From: CAZTDP01 sp964612565
GTDB taxonomy: Bacteria > Patescibacteriota > WWE3 > UBA101185 > UBA10185
NCBI GenBank assembly: GCA_964612565.1
Contig: CAZTDP010000009.1
Span: 1-31,104 of the forward strand
Direction of reading: 5' to 3'
Length of the DNA: 31,104 nt
In this document: positions 1-8,853 of the stretch, piece after piece
How positions within the stretch are numbered: position 1 is the stretch's first letter
How the letters are laid out: each line of letters begins with the position of its first letter
Position numbers and translations under genes: made by a program
Notes under the pieces: generated by a model
The model's database searches: none
Told to the model about the DNA's origin: nothing
Seen by the model: only the letters and a program-made list of their open reading frames with translations

Positions 1-591
1 CAAGGAAGTGGAAAAGGCACGCAAGGAGAATTTATTAGCCGCTATTTAAATATTCCGCTAGTTACGGTTGGAGATTTGCTGCGAAACATGGATCCTTCGA
101 ACCCGCGATACAACGAGTGTAAGCAGCTTATGGCCGATGGTAAATTAGCTCCCTACGACCTTACTGCAAATTTGCTAAAAGAACGTGTTGCCATGCCGGA
201 TTGCGAGGCCGGGTATGTTTTAGATGGTTGGGGAAGGATTATGGATCAGTTTAAGTACTTTGACCCCGATCCCGATATTGTCTTTAATTTCTTAATTTCA
301 CGAGACACTACTTTAAAACGTCTTAGCACACGAAGAACATGTTCGGCTTGTGGTGTCGTTTACAACATTGTTTCACAGCCCCCTTTGCAGGAAGGAATTT
401 GTGACAAGTGTGGCGGTGCCTTGATTCAGCGCGAAGATGATACCGAGGATGCAATAAATCAAAGACTTGAGATTTACGAAAGAGATACAAGCGAAGTGGT
501 TGCCTATTATGAAAAAATGGGAAAGTTAATTGTCATTAATGGCGAGTCTTCTCCGGATGAGGTCTTTGAATTGGTAAAGCCCTATCTTTAG
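1..591 (+). CDS. adk: Adenylate kinase, 5'-truncated by the window edge
   Basis: Adenylate kinase interconverts ATP + AMP and 2 ADP in the cytosol. The reading frame is open from base 1, so the gene starts upstream; 196 residues are visible. The first visible residues, QGSGKGTQ, are most of the P-loop (usual form GxPGSGKGTQ). They are followed by a GDLLR segment matching the AMP-binding region, and by GYVLDGWGR in place of the usual LDGFPR, a mild variation. The LID domain carries two CxxC pairs (RTCSAC and ICDKC), the zinc-binding type of LID. The C-terminus resembles the family. A TTG at 76 gives an apparent internal start, but that would delete the P-loop, so it is not the start. The stop is at 589-591, followed by 74 nt before the next gene and no clear terminator. 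In many bacteria adk follows secY; that cannot be seen here. Confidence 0.95.
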   Translation, partial: QGSGKGTQGEFISRYLNIPLVTVGDLLRNMDPSNPRYNECKQLMADGKLAPYDLTANLLKERVAMPDCEAGYVLDGWGRIMDQFKYFDPDPDIVFNFLISRDTTLKRLSTRRTCSACGVVYNIVSQPPLQEGICDKCGGALIQREDDTEDAINQRLEIYERDTSEVVAYYEKMGKLIVINGESSPDEVFELVKPYL

Positions 592-629
592 CATTGTGGG
601 ATTACTTACTCTAGCTATGAGCGACAGCC

Positions 630-658
630 TTTAAACTGTGACGGCAAACTAGTATAAT
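630..658 (+). promoter_or_regulatory. Promoter of the surface-glycan operon, predicted leaderless
   Basis: A perfect TATAAT -10 box lies at 653-658, within TAGTATAAT if the two preceding bases are included from 650. A TTTAAA -35-like hexamer is at 630-635 with a 17-nt spacer. Only 7 nt separate the -10 box from the ATG at 666, so transcription would start at or next to the A of the start codon. No Shine-Dalgarno is present upstream of the ATG. Confidence 0.6.
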
Positions 659-665
659 TTTCATA

Positions 666-1655
666 ATGGCTTTAAAGTTAGCACCCAAACACATTAGCAA
701 ATGGAGAAAAGATCCAAAAAGAATTCACAAGTATCAGTTTATTCATCATTTTTTACCCGATCCCGAAAGTAACAAACGAGCAACTCTTCTCTCCCATAAG
801 GCGGTACTACTTTACTGTCTTTCAATGTTGTTTATAGCCGCCTTCTTTAGAATTTTACCTACAGTTTTACCGGGTGTTTTGGGGTACGCTTCCGATATAA
901 CTGCTAACGACCTCTTAAAATATACAAACTCAAGGCGAGAAAGCGCCGATGTTCCTGGTTTAAAACTAAATAGCGAACTAAACGACGCGGCAAAGAATAA
1001 GGCTCAGGACATGTTTAAGGACCAGTACTGGGCGCACGTTTCTCCCAGTGGGAAAGAACCTTGGGATTTTATACTAGCTCAGAACTACGATTACATTTAT
1101 GCAGGAGAAAACTTGGCTAAAAATTTTAATACTTCAAGAGATGTTGTTGAGGCATGGATGAAGTCTCCTTCTCATCGCGAAAATCTTCTTAGTCCTAACT
1201 ACAGCGAAGTGGGTTTTGCAGTTGTTAATGGGGTTCTTGACGGGTATGAAACAACACTGGTTGTTCAAATGTTTGGCAAGCTTCGCAACTCAGGGCAAGT
1301 GGCTTCAGTATACGAGGAAAAGACGCCTGTCGAACAGCAGGCCGGCTCAACATCGTTTGAGGCACAGCAGCCCGTCGCAAAACCACAGCCGGCAAATATA
1401 AATGAGATGCCCCCAACACCGGTTGAAACAGTTACGTTAAAAGAGGTTCAGCCGTTTCTTGATGTTACTTCAGCCACCAAAATCATTAGCGCTCTTGTTG
1501 GCGGTTTCGTAGGCGCCTTACTTGTAGCTGATATCGTTTACTCCCGAAAGAGAGGCATCTTAAAATTTACCGGCCATACGTTTGCTCATCTTTCGATGCT
1601 TGCTTTGGTTTTAGTTAGCATTTGGTTCCTGCTTACCCCGGGGATAGTATTATGA
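666..1655 (+). CDS. Membrane-anchored CAP-domain (SCP/YkwD-like) protein
   Basis: This 329-residue protein has a basic N-terminal region, a membrane segment at about 46-63, then a CAP/SCP (PF00188-type) domain at about 82-205. The domain shows the family signatures: YWAHVSPSG with His124, AGENLAKNF with Glu148 at 146-154, and SPSHRENLL with His170 and Glu172 at 167-175. These His/Glu residues match the CAP cavity tetrad. A linker rich in Pro/Gln (about 210-255) leads to two C-terminal membrane segments (about 273-292 and 303-325). The CAP domain is probably extracytoplasmic. Bacterial CAP proteins are mostly of unknown biochemical role, with cell-wall or secreted functions proposed. The gene heads the long operon; its stop overlaps the next start in an ATGA junction. 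Confidence 0.88.
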   Translation: MALKLAPKHISKWRKDPKRIHKYQFIHHFLPDPESNKRATLLSHKAVLLYCLSMLFIAAFFRILPTVLPGVLGYASDITANDLLKYTNSRRESADVPGLKLNSELNDAAKNKAQDMFKDQYWAHVSPSGKEPWDFILAQNYDYIYAGENLAKNFNTSRDVVEAWMKSPSHRENLLSPNYSEVGFAVVNGVLDGYETTLVVQMFGKLRNSGQVASVYEEKTPVEQQAGSTSFEAQQPVAKPQPANINEMPPTPVETVTLKEVQPFLDVTSATKIISALVGGFVGALLVADIVYSRKRGILKFTGHTFAHLSMLALVLVSIWFLLTPGIVL

Positions 1656-1909
1656 AACCTGCAGAAAAACATTTAATTGAGTATATGGCACTTCTCGTTG
1701 CATTTTCAATATTTGCATTTCTTTTTGCATATTACAGGTTTAACGCCGGTGTTTTAGAGATTCTGGCAGGAACAGCTTCGATTTTTTACATACTTTGGGG
1801 TATAATTCATCATGTCATCGAGGGGAGGCTTACTAGGTTAATTGCTCTTGAGTATTTTTTATTTGGATCTCTAGCTTTTGTACTGCTTTTTACTGTCATT
1901 AACTACTGA
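1652..1909 (+). CDS. Small three-helix membrane protein
   Basis: An 85-residue protein that is almost entirely hydrophobic, with three predicted membrane segments at about 12-31, 37-56 and 64-83. I chose the ATG at 1652 because it overlaps the CAP gene stop as ATGA, the usual translational-coupling junction in this locus; an in-frame TTG at 1622 lies inside the CAP gene and is less likely. The next gene starts 2 nt after its stop. No family is recognised. Its position between the CAP protein and a GT2-GtrA gene suggests a membrane role in the same pathway, but this is context only. Confidence 0.7.
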   Translation: MKPAEKHLIEYMALLVAFSIFAFLFAYYRFNAGVLEILAGTASIFYILWGIIHHVIEGRLTRLIALEYFLFGSLAFVLLFTVINY

Positions 1910-1911
1910 AT

Positions 1912-3033
1912 ATGAAGGTTGTAATTGTAATACCAACTTATAATGAGGCGGAAAATATTGGAAGATTAATTGAGGCTCTTTACCCCCAATTTTTAAAAAG
2001 ATCTCAAAACGATTATCATATACTTGTTGTTGAAGGAAACTCTCCCGACGGTACAGCGCAGCTCGTTAGGGAAAAAATAAAAAAATATCCATTTGTACAT
2101 CTCTTGATGGAAGAAAAAAAGGCAGGTTTAGGTTCTGCCTACATTTTTGGTTTCAAATATGCTATGGAAAACCTATCGCCCGATGTTTTAATAGAAATGG
2201 ACGCGGATTTTCAACATGATCCGGCAGATGTTATTAGACTCACAGATGAAATTGAAAACGGAGCAGACTACGTAATTGGTTCCAGGTTCACAAAAGGTGG
2301 CAGTATTCCAAAAGAATGGACCCTTGATAGAAAATTTCTTAGCATAGGCGGTTCGTTATTTTCAAAAATTGTTTTGGGAGTATTTAGCGTCAATGATTTT
2401 ACTTCTGGATTTAAAGCTTCAAGGGTTAAAGGTTTTGTCGACAGGTTAGATTTTAGCGCGGTACTTTCTAAAGGCTTTGCATACAAGATTGATTTGTTGT
2501 ATAAAATGCATAAGCTTGGGGCCAAATTTAAAGAAGTTCCCATTAAATTTGGCCTTCGAGACAGAGGTGTCTCAAAAATGGAGAGCAATAATACGCTTGA
2601 CTCTATGAAAGTTGTATTAGGTTTGCGACTCCACGATTCAGCAAATTTTATCAAATTTTGTTTTGTCGGCGGCGTTGGTTTTGTTGTTGATTCAGGCTTA
2701 TTTAATCTTTTCAGACTCACTATTTTTAGCACACAGATTGCGCCTTTATTCTCGGGTTTGACTGCAATGGTTGTTACCTTTTTGCTTAACAATTATTGGT
2801 CTTTTAGTGAGCGAAAGTTGGCCGGTGCTAAAAATAAAGCAAAGAGTTTTATAGTTTATGCCTTAAGTTCAGCAGTTCCGATAGTTGTAAGGTCCAGACT
2901 TGTCGCTGTTGCTATAAATATGTTTGGCGATACAACGTTGGTTTCAAATGCTGCCTTTTTTGTAGGAATAGTGCTTGGTTTAGTTTGGAACTACGTTGTT
3001 TACAGCAAGTTTATTTGGAGACATAAATCTTAA
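1912..3033 (+). CDS. GT2 polyprenyl-phosphate glycosyltransferase fused to GtrA membrane domain
   Basis: A 373-residue protein in two parts. Residues 1-240 are a family 2 glycosyltransferase of the dolichol-phosphate mannose synthase type (IPTYNEAENI at 7-16, MDADFQHDP at 96-104, GSRF, and a DFTSGFKA segment). Residues 245-370 are a GtrA (PF04138) domain with four membrane segments. Such fusions load a sugar from a nucleotide donor onto polyprenyl phosphate at the inner face, with GtrA possibly helping to flip the product. One oddity is the first acidic motif: most DPM synthases have DDNSPDGT, while this reads EGNSPDGT (Glu41-Gly42). The downstream ATG overlaps its stop by one base. Confidence 0.88.
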   Translation: MKVVIVIPTYNEAENIGRLIEALYPQFLKRSQNDYHILVVEGNSPDGTAQLVREKIKKYPFVHLLMEEKKAGLGSAYIFGFKYAMENLSPDVLIEMDADFQHDPADVIRLTDEIENGADYVIGSRFTKGGSIPKEWTLDRKFLSIGGSLFSKIVLGVFSVNDFTSGFKASRVKGFVDRLDFSAVLSKGFAYKIDLLYKMHKLGAKFKEVPIKFGLRDRGVSKMESNNTLDSMKVVLGLRLHDSANFIKFCFVGGVGFVVDSGLFNLFRLTIFSTQIAPLFSGLTAMVVTFLLNNYWSFSERKLAGAKNKAKSFIVYALSSAVPIVVRSRLVAVAINMFGDTTLVSNAAFFVGIVLGLVWNYVVYSKFIWRHKS

Positions 3034-3797
3034 TGGAATACTCGATTGTTATTCCGGCCTACAACGAGGCCGATAAAATTTCATCTTCTTTAACTCAAAT
3101 TGTGACGTTTATGAAAGGTTTTTCTGAAAGCTTCGAAGTAGTTGTCGTAGACGATGGTAGCAAGGACAGTACCGCTCAAATTGTTGAGGATTACGCAAGA
3201 AGTAACGTAGATGTTAGGTTGATTAAAAATCCTCACCGTGGAAAAGGTTTTGCGGTTTACACAGGGATAATGGAAGCCAAAGGCGATCTTATTTATACTG
3301 CAGACGCGGATTTATCGGCTCCGATATCGGAATTAAAGAAACTAACGGTTTGGGTTAGAGATCAGAATTTCGATGTTTCGATTGCTTCCAGAGAGGGTCT
3401 TGGCGCTCAACGTGTAAATGAACCTCTTTACAGGCATATTATGGGTAGGGGGTTTAATATTTTTGTACAAGCCGTGGCTCTCCCGGGAATTTCCGACAGC
3501 CAGTGTGGTTTCAAGTTGTTTAAAGGAACCGTAGCAAAAGATATTTTTTCACGTTTAAAAATATATGGAGACAAGGTTAGAGATACGGACAAGCCTTATT
3601 TTGGCGCATGGGATGTTGAGGTTTTGTATATAGCTAAGAAACTGGGTTATACTGTAAAGCAAGTCCCTGTTGTTTGGACGTATGTACGTACTACAAGATT
3701 AAGTCCGATACGCGATTCGGTAAAAATGGCATTGGATGTTTTGAAAATTAGGTTAAATGATCTAAAAGGCCAATATAATACTGCCCATAAAGGCTGA
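3033..3797 (+). CDS. GT2 glycosyltransferase, dolichyl-phosphate glucosyltransferase (ALG5)-like
   Basis: A 254-residue family 2 glycosyltransferase without membrane segments. IPAYNEADKI lies at 7-16, VVDDGSKDST at 38-47, the DAD metal/nucleotide motif at 91-93, and a DSQCGFKLF segment near 160. The RGKGFAVYTGIMEAKG and ADADLSAP segments are typical of the dolichyl-phosphate beta-glucosyltransferase branch. The likely reaction is transfer of one hexose from a nucleotide sugar to polyprenyl phosphate at the cytoplasmic face, making a donor for GT-C enzymes of this locus. The sugar cannot be deduced. Start and preceding stop share a base (TAATG). After it comes the only sizeable break (95 nt) within the glycan locus. 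Confidence 0.85.
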   Translation: MEYSIVIPAYNEADKISSSLTQIVTFMKGFSESFEVVVVDDGSKDSTAQIVEDYARSNVDVRLIKNPHRGKGFAVYTGIMEAKGDLIYTADADLSAPISELKKLTVWVRDQNFDVSIASREGLGAQRVNEPLYRHIMGRGFNIFVQAVALPGISDSQCGFKLFKGTVAKDIFSRLKIYGDKVRDTDKPYFGAWDVEVLYIAKKLGYTVKQVPVVWTYVRTTRLSPIRDSVKMALDVLKIRLNDLKGQYNTAHKG

Positions 3798-3892
3798 GCT
3801 CGCGAAATCTTCCTTTTTGTATATATTTCGGAGTGTTAAAACTGCGCAAATGCGTTGGAAACACCGGTCTAATGACCAAAGGAACTAATACT
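3798..3892 (+). promoter_or_regulatory. 95-nt break before UGDH with a possible weak internal promoter
   Basis: This is the only gap above 15 nt inside the glycan locus. It holds an AT-rich TATATT at 3822-3827 that could act as a -10 box, but no -35-like hexamer at the right spacing. A small CGCA/TGCG hairpin follows near 3845. An internal promoter is possible, not shown. Confidence 0.25.
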
Positions 3893-5272
3893 ATGAAATT
3901 ATGCGTAATAGGTACAGGCTACGTTGGATTAGTTGGAGCTGCAATTTTTTCTGATTGGGGGAACGATGTTATCGGTGTTGACAAGGATATTGAAAAAATT
4001 GAGCGTATTAAAAAAGGCGACATGCCTATTTACGAACCCGGACTTTCGGAAATTGTTTTAAAAAATGTTGCCCAAAACAAACTTTTATTTACCACCTCAA
4101 TTGCCGAAGGAATTAAAGACGCCGAAATTGTATTTATTTGCGTAGGAACTCCTCAAAGCGAAACGGGCGCGGCTGATTTGACTGCAGTTTGGGAAGTTGC
4201 AAAAGAAATCGGTAAAAACATTTCGGGATATAAAGTAGTTGTAACTAAAAGCACGGTTCCGGTCGGTACAAACGAAAAGGTAAAACTTTTGATTCAGGAA
4301 AATCTTGGGGACAAAAATGTTGAGTTTGACGTTGCTTCAAACCCTGAGTTTTTAAGAGAGGGTTCGTCGGTCGACGACATGATGCTTCCCGATAGAACAG
4401 TTATTGGAACCGAAACCGAAAAAGCTATGTCTGTAATGAAAAGATTGTACGAACACCTGGGAACTCCAATTGTCGAGTGCGATCTTCGCTCAGCCGAAAT
4501 GATCAAATATGCCGCAAATGGGTTTTTAGCTACAAAAATTTCGTTTATTAACGAAATAGCCCAATTGTGCGAAAGGGCAGGAGCCGATGTTTCGGTTGTA
4601 TCCAAGGGCATGGGTTTGGATAAAAGAATCGGGTCCGCTTTTTTAAACGCCGGCATAGGGTATGGAGGAAGTTGTTTCCCTAAAGACGTATCGGCGTTGT
4701 ATAAAACTTCATCAGACCAGGATTATGACTTTAAGCTTTTAAGAAGCGTTATGGAAATAAATAAGTCTCAAAGAGATCATTTTGTCTCAAAGGTAACTCG
4801 ACATTTTGGCAAAAACCTTTCGGGCAAGACATTTGGAGTATTGGGACTTGCGTTTAAGGGAAACACTGACGATATTAGAGAATCTGTTGCTATCGAAGTT
4901 GTTAAAAAACTAAGAGGAATGGGAGCAAAACTTAAGGTTTATGATCCTCAGGCAATGTACAATTCTAAAATTGTTTTGGGTGATATTTCTATTGAATATT
5001 GTTTAAGCATGTATGATGTGATGCACGGCTCCGATGCCCTTTTTATTCTCACCGAATGGAAAGAGTTTGCCGGTATTGAATTGGACAAGGTTAAATCTTT
5101 ACTAACAAGCCCTGTTATATTTGACGGTAGAAACTTGTTGGATAGAAAAAAGACTGAGGGTGCGGGCTTTACATATTTTGCCGTTGGTAAAAGAACCAAT
5201 GGAGTTGTTAAAATAGATACAAGGAATCTGTACCAAACAGCAATACTTAATGGACATAACGAGAACCACTAA
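3893..5272 (+). CDS. ugd: UDP-glucose 6-dehydrogenase (UDP-glucose/GDP-mannose dehydrogenase family)
   Basis: This 459-residue cytosolic enzyme would oxidise UDP-glucose to UDP-glucuronate with two NAD+, supplying an acidic sugar for the glycan. The N-terminal NAD-binding motif GTGYVG starts at residue 7. VGTPQ, KSTVPVGT and NPEFLREG are standard family segments, and the catalytic cysteine is Cys261 in GYGGSCFPKD. The C-terminal UDP-binding domain includes GLAFKGNTDDIRES. I chose the ATG at 3893, directly before the Rossmann strand; the frame is open upstream to a GTG at 3833, but those extra 20 residues look non-coding. The similar GDP-mannose dehydrogenases are the main alternative; the GGSCFPKD context and length fit UGDH better. 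The next gene overlaps by 23 nt. Confidence 0.92.
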   Translation: MKLCVIGTGYVGLVGAAIFSDWGNDVIGVDKDIEKIERIKKGDMPIYEPGLSEIVLKNVAQNKLLFTTSIAEGIKDAEIVFICVGTPQSETGAADLTAVWEVAKEIGKNISGYKVVVTKSTVPVGTNEKVKLLIQENLGDKNVEFDVASNPEFLREGSSVDDMMLPDRTVIGTETEKAMSVMKRLYEHLGTPIVECDLRSAEMIKYAANGFLATKISFINEIAQLCERAGADVSVVSKGMGLDKRIGSAFLNAGIGYGGSCFPKDVSALYKTSSDQDYDFKLLRSVMEINKSQRDHFVSKVTRHFGKNLSGKTFGVLGLAFKGNTDDIRESVAIEVVKKLRGMGAKLKVYDPQAMYNSKIVLGDISIEYCLSMYDVMHGSDALFILTEWKEFAGIELDKVKSLLTSPVIFDGRNLLDRKKTEGAGFTYFAVGKRTNGVVKIDTRNLYQTAILNGHNENH

Positions 5273-6476
5273 AGAAAATGTTTTAGTCTTTTTACCGAAA
5301 TTTTCGGTATTAACTGAGACGTTTATCGAAAGGGAGCTTGCAAAAATGGCCGAGCGAGGCAATGTAAATGTAACCGTTTTAGCGCTAGAACGCAGCAGCG
5401 GCGCTATTTCCCCCTCGCTTTCCAATAAAGTTCACTATCGTAGACTAAATCTAATAGATGTTGTTGTAGGATTTTTTTTCAGTTTTTCGAATTTAAATCA
5501 CTCAATTCAAGCTTTTAAGCTTTTAGGCTGTTGTAAACTCAATTTTATTAAAAAAGGTCACATCTTTGTAAAATCCATCGGATACGCATCTATTTTTAGC
5601 AGATACAAACCCAACTTTATCCTTGCTCATTTTTTAAGTGAGCCTAGCACTGTTGCCATGATTGCTGCAAAAATATTAAATGTTCCTTTTGGTATTTCGG
5701 CTCATGCAAAGGATGTCACCGTAGATCCTCATTGTCCGAAAATAAAAATTCTGAATTCAAAATTTACGGTTGTTTGCAACAGGCATGCTTACGATGAGTG
5801 TGTGAAATTAATTTCAGGCCAAAATGTTACTAATTTGCTTTTAAGGTATCACGGGATAGACGCCGCAACTTTTAACCAAAACCGTGTATACGATTTTATC
5901 GGCCGGACCTTTAAACTAATAAACGTCGCCCGTTTTGAAGAAAAAAAAGGGCACGTTTTTTTGCTTCAGGCAATGAAAGTTCTTAAAGCTAAAGGATTTA
6001 ATTTCACCTTAAAATTAATCGGAAATGGTGCTCTATATCAGGATGTTGCAGACGCAATAATTAAATTAGAACTCGAAGATTGTGTTCAGATTTTGGGAAA
6101 TGGGGCCGGACTGCCCTTTAAAGACACTTTAAAAGAAATGGAAAACTCAGATCTTTTTGTGTTTTCAGGCATAAATACATCTAAAGGCGACGCTGACGGT
6201 ATCGCAAACGTTTTAATCGAGGCTTCTGCGCTTTCAATGCCTGTAGTATCGACAGATTCCGGAAGCACTCTCGAGTTAATACAAAATGAGCAAAACGGCT
6301 TAGTTGTTCCTCAACGGGACCCACAGGCCCTTGCAGAGGCTATCAAAAGATTATATGAGGACGCTGTACTGGCAGAGAGATTGGGAGCAAACGCAAGAAT
6401 AAAAGTTGAACGCGATTTTGATATTAATAAAAATATTGTGGAACTTGAAAGTTTAATTTTAGGAAATATAAAATGA
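5250..6476 (+). CDS. GT4 glycosyltransferase, colanic-acid WcaL-like
   Basis: A 408-residue GT-B fold glycosyltransferase. The N-terminal acceptor domain contains SVLTETFIEREL at about 19-30, typical of the WcaL/ExpE7-like branch, and ISAHAKDVTVDP. The C-terminal donor domain has NVARFEEKKGHVFLLQAM and DADGIANVLIEA, a D-x7-E version of the GT4 EX7E nucleotide-sugar motif that is common in this branch. It should transfer a sugar from a nucleotide donor to a lipid-linked acceptor at the cytoplasmic face. The start lies 23 nt inside the UGDH gene and the stop overlaps the next start as ATGA, suggesting coupled translation. Donor and linkage are unknown. Confidence 0.85.
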   Translation: MDITRTTKENVLVFLPKFSVLTETFIERELAKMAERGNVNVTVLALERSSGAISPSLSNKVHYRRLNLIDVVVGFFFSFSNLNHSIQAFKLLGCCKLNFIKKGHIFVKSIGYASIFSRYKPNFILAHFLSEPSTVAMIAAKILNVPFGISAHAKDVTVDPHCPKIKILNSKFTVVCNRHAYDECVKLISGQNVTNLLLRYHGIDAATFNQNRVYDFIGRTFKLINVARFEEKKGHVFLLQAMKVLKAKGFNFTLKLIGNGALYQDVADAIIKLELEDCVQILGNGAGLPFKDTLKEMENSDLFVFSGINTSKGDADGIANVLIEASALSMPVVSTDSGSTLELIQNEQNGLVVPQRDPQALAEAIKRLYEDAVLAERLGANARIKVERDFDINKNIVELESLILGNIK

Positions 6477-7663
6477 AAATTGCTGTTTTTATAAAACGCA
6501 CAACTTTTGATACAGGTTTTGGTGGTTTAGAGACACAAAATAAACTTCTTTGTGAAGGTCTAACCTCAAGAGGACATACGGTTCATGTTTTTTCGCCAAA
6601 AAGAGAACCTGACTTAACCGTTAAAAATGAAAATAACGTAATTTACCATTTTGTGACCTGTAAAGTTGCCGAATTTAGTTCAATTTCAGTTTTACACAAA
6701 GAAAGCTGGGCTTATAGGTCGTACGAAAGCTTTAAACAAGTAAACGGTGAACAAGGATTTGATCTAATTATAAGTCAAAGCAGCGGCGGTATAGGGATTG
6801 TTCGAAATAAGTCTAAGTTTAATATTCCAATTATTTCTATATTACACGGTACAAAAATTGGTGAATTTCAAACAAAAATAAGGAGCTCACAAAGTGCAAA
6901 AGATTACTTGTCTACTATCATAGATATACCGCATGTGCTTAAAAACTTTTTTACGGTTCAAAGGCAGATAGCGCACGGTTCGGACAAAATTGTTGCCGTC
7001 TCAAATTCTGTTAAGCATGCGATAGTAGATGAAACATATGTTGATGAGCAAAAGGTAACAGTTATTAATAACGGGATGGTCCCGCCAAAAAAACAAATAT
7101 CCGAAGAGCTATATAAACCCCACGACGCAGTAAGGTTGCTTTACGTTGGTCAAGTTCAGAGATCGAAGGGGATAGATACCTTAATCGAAATTTTGAAAGA
7201 ACCTGGTTTTAAAAACTTTACTCTTGACGTAATTGGCGGTGGCCCGATTCTTGAAGAACTTAAAGCGTCTTCTGTTTCAAATACTAAAATAAAATTTCAC
7301 GGTAAGCTTTCGTACGAGCAAGTTCTAAATTTTTATGATCCTAAATGCTCAGATGTTTTTGTCTTTCCAACAAACAGAATCGAAGGATTTCCGATGGTTT
7401 TAATTGAGGCAATGTTTGGTGGGCTACCGGTTGTTGCGTTTAATTTGGGAGGTATTGGTGACGCCGTAATTGATGGGGAGACAGGTTACTTAGTTGAAGC
7501 GGGAAACAAAAAGCTTTTTAAAGAAAAACTGCTCGAATTTCAAAAAGATCCAAAACTTATTGAAACATTTGGTCTTAATGCGTATACCGTGGCTAAAAAG
7601 TCTTTTACACTAGAGAAAATGCTCGATTTGTACGAGAATGTAATTAAGGAGTCCATAAAATGA
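6473..7663 (+). CDS. GT4 glycosyltransferase
   Basis: A 396-residue GT-B enzyme. The N-terminal domain begins MKIAVFIKRTTFDTGFGGLE, with the glycine-rich first loop that binds the acceptor side (GFGGLETQNKLLCEGL). The donor domain includes LLYVGQVQRSKGIDTLIE and a full EX7E motif (EGFPMVLIE) followed by PVVAFNLGG. It is a cytosolic, membrane-associated sugar transferase of unknown specificity. Both ends are joined to neighbours by four-base ATGA overlaps, placing it firmly in the operon. Confidence 0.87.
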   Translation: MKIAVFIKRTTFDTGFGGLETQNKLLCEGLTSRGHTVHVFSPKREPDLTVKNENNVIYHFVTCKVAEFSSISVLHKESWAYRSYESFKQVNGEQGFDLIISQSSGGIGIVRNKSKFNIPIISILHGTKIGEFQTKIRSSQSAKDYLSTIIDIPHVLKNFFTVQRQIAHGSDKIVAVSNSVKHAIVDETYVDEQKVTVINNGMVPPKKQISEELYKPHDAVRLLYVGQVQRSKGIDTLIEILKEPGFKNFTLDVIGGGPILEELKASSVSNTKIKFHGKLSYEQVLNFYDPKCSDVFVFPTNRIEGFPMVLIEAMFGGLPVVAFNLGGIGDAVIDGETGYLVEAGNKKLFKEKLLEFQKDPKLIETFGLNAYTVAKKSFTLEKMLDLYENVIKESIK

Positions 7664-8853
7664 ATATTTTACGAATAATTTATGACTGGCCAAACCCATG
7701 GCAAGGTCTTGCTGCCCATCCATACGAGGTGACTCTGGCACAAAAAAACGAAGGACATAAAATCGCTATTTTTTGCGGTACGTGGCCAAGCGAAGGAGGG
7801 CCAGTTTCTATACCGGACGTTAAAATAAATCCAATATTTAGAGAGCCCTACCCAAACACAATATTTTTTACGAGTTCGGTTGTGCTTTTTTTTAAATACC
7901 TAAGTTATAGGGCTCGCAACCAGGTAGATATCGTTCATTCTCACGGCCACTTTGGAATTTGGATATATGCCTATAGAGCTTTTTTAAAAAAGTTCTTTCC
8001 GTGGGCAAAGGAACTTAAAACACCGCTTGTTGTTCATTTTCACAATACGGCCAGGGGGAGGTGGAATAATTTTAAAGAAACCGAAAAAGCAATTAAACCC
8101 GGGTCACAATATGTCGGTTGGCCGATGGCGGTTTTATCAGACAAGCTTGCTTGCTACGCAGCTTCGGCGTGCGTTTTTGTAAGCGAAACAAATAAAAAAG
8201 AAGCAATCGATCTTTATGGTGTGTTTCCGCAAAAATGTTTTTTGATTGAAACGGGGGTTAACGCCGAGCTCTTTAAACCGGTTGGCGATGAAGAAGTTGA
8301 AAAATCCAGAAAAGAGGCCGGGTTTGACCGCTACGACAAGATTGTTTTGTATCACGGTGTCTTAAACGAAAGAAAAAACGTTAAACTTTTATTAGAAACC
8401 GTGCAGTACCTTCCAAAAGATTATTCTATTTTATTGTCAGGTTCGGGCGACCCCTCTTACGTTCAGGAACTAAATGAATATATAGAGTTGGCAAAGATAG
8501 GCAGCAGGGTTGTTCAAACCGGCTATACGCCGTATCCATATGTACCTACGGCTTATCAAATTTCCAATATATTTGTTTTGCCATCGTCGTGGGAAGGGCT
8601 TCCAAAGGCTGTGATGCAGGGTTTGGCATGCGGTGTTCCCTGTTTGGTTTCAGGCTTTAAAGTAAGCGAAGATATTGGGGGACTTTTTTACATCAATAAA
8701 CTTGAACCAAAAGAACTTGCGGATCAAATTATTCAAATTGTTGAAAGCAGGCAACAGGTCGATCTGAACAAAATCAAACAAGACTACTCGTGGTCCAAAA
8801 AAATAAAACAAATTGATGAGGTTTACGATTATGCGATTAAAAATTACATATAA
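7660..8853 (+). CDS. GT4 glycosyltransferase with altered EX7E motif
   Basis: A 397-residue GT-B protein. The N-terminal half has WPNPWQGLAAHPYEVTLAQ and HSHGHFGIWIYAYR, typical GT4 features. The C-terminal half has LYHGVLNERKNVKLLLETV and LPSSWEGLPKAVMQGLACGVP. In that last segment the EX7E nucleotide-sugar motif reads E-x7-Q, so the second glutamate is replaced. Activity may persist, since this position varies in some GT4 members, but specificity or rate could differ. It is the last of three consecutive GT4 genes, joined upstream by ATGA and overlapping the next gene by 23 nt. Confidence 0.84.
   Translation: MNILRIIYDWPNPWQGLAAHPYEVTLAQKNEGHKIAIFCGTWPSEGGPVSIPDVKINPIFREPYPNTIFFTSSVVLFFKYLSYRARNQVDIVHSHGHFGIWIYAYRAFLKKFFPWAKELKTPLVVHFHNTARGRWNNFKETEKAIKPGSQYVGWPMAVLSDKLACYAASACVFVSETNKKEAIDLYGVFPQKCFLIETGVNAELFKPVGDEEVEKSRKEAGFDRYDKIVLYHGVLNERKNVKLLLETVQYLPKDYSILLSGSGDPSYVQELNEYIELAKIGSRVVQTGYTPYPYVPTAYQISNIFVLPSSWEGLPKAVMQGLACGVPCLVSGFKVSEDIGGLFYINKLEPKELADQIIQIVESRQQVDLNKIKQDYSWSKKIKQIDEVYDYAIKNYI

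Noticed and set aside
2268..2792. 174-codon minus-strand frame
   Set aside because: It is entirely antisense to the GT2-GtrA gene, whose motifs are clear; the translated product is low-complexity and unlike any protein.
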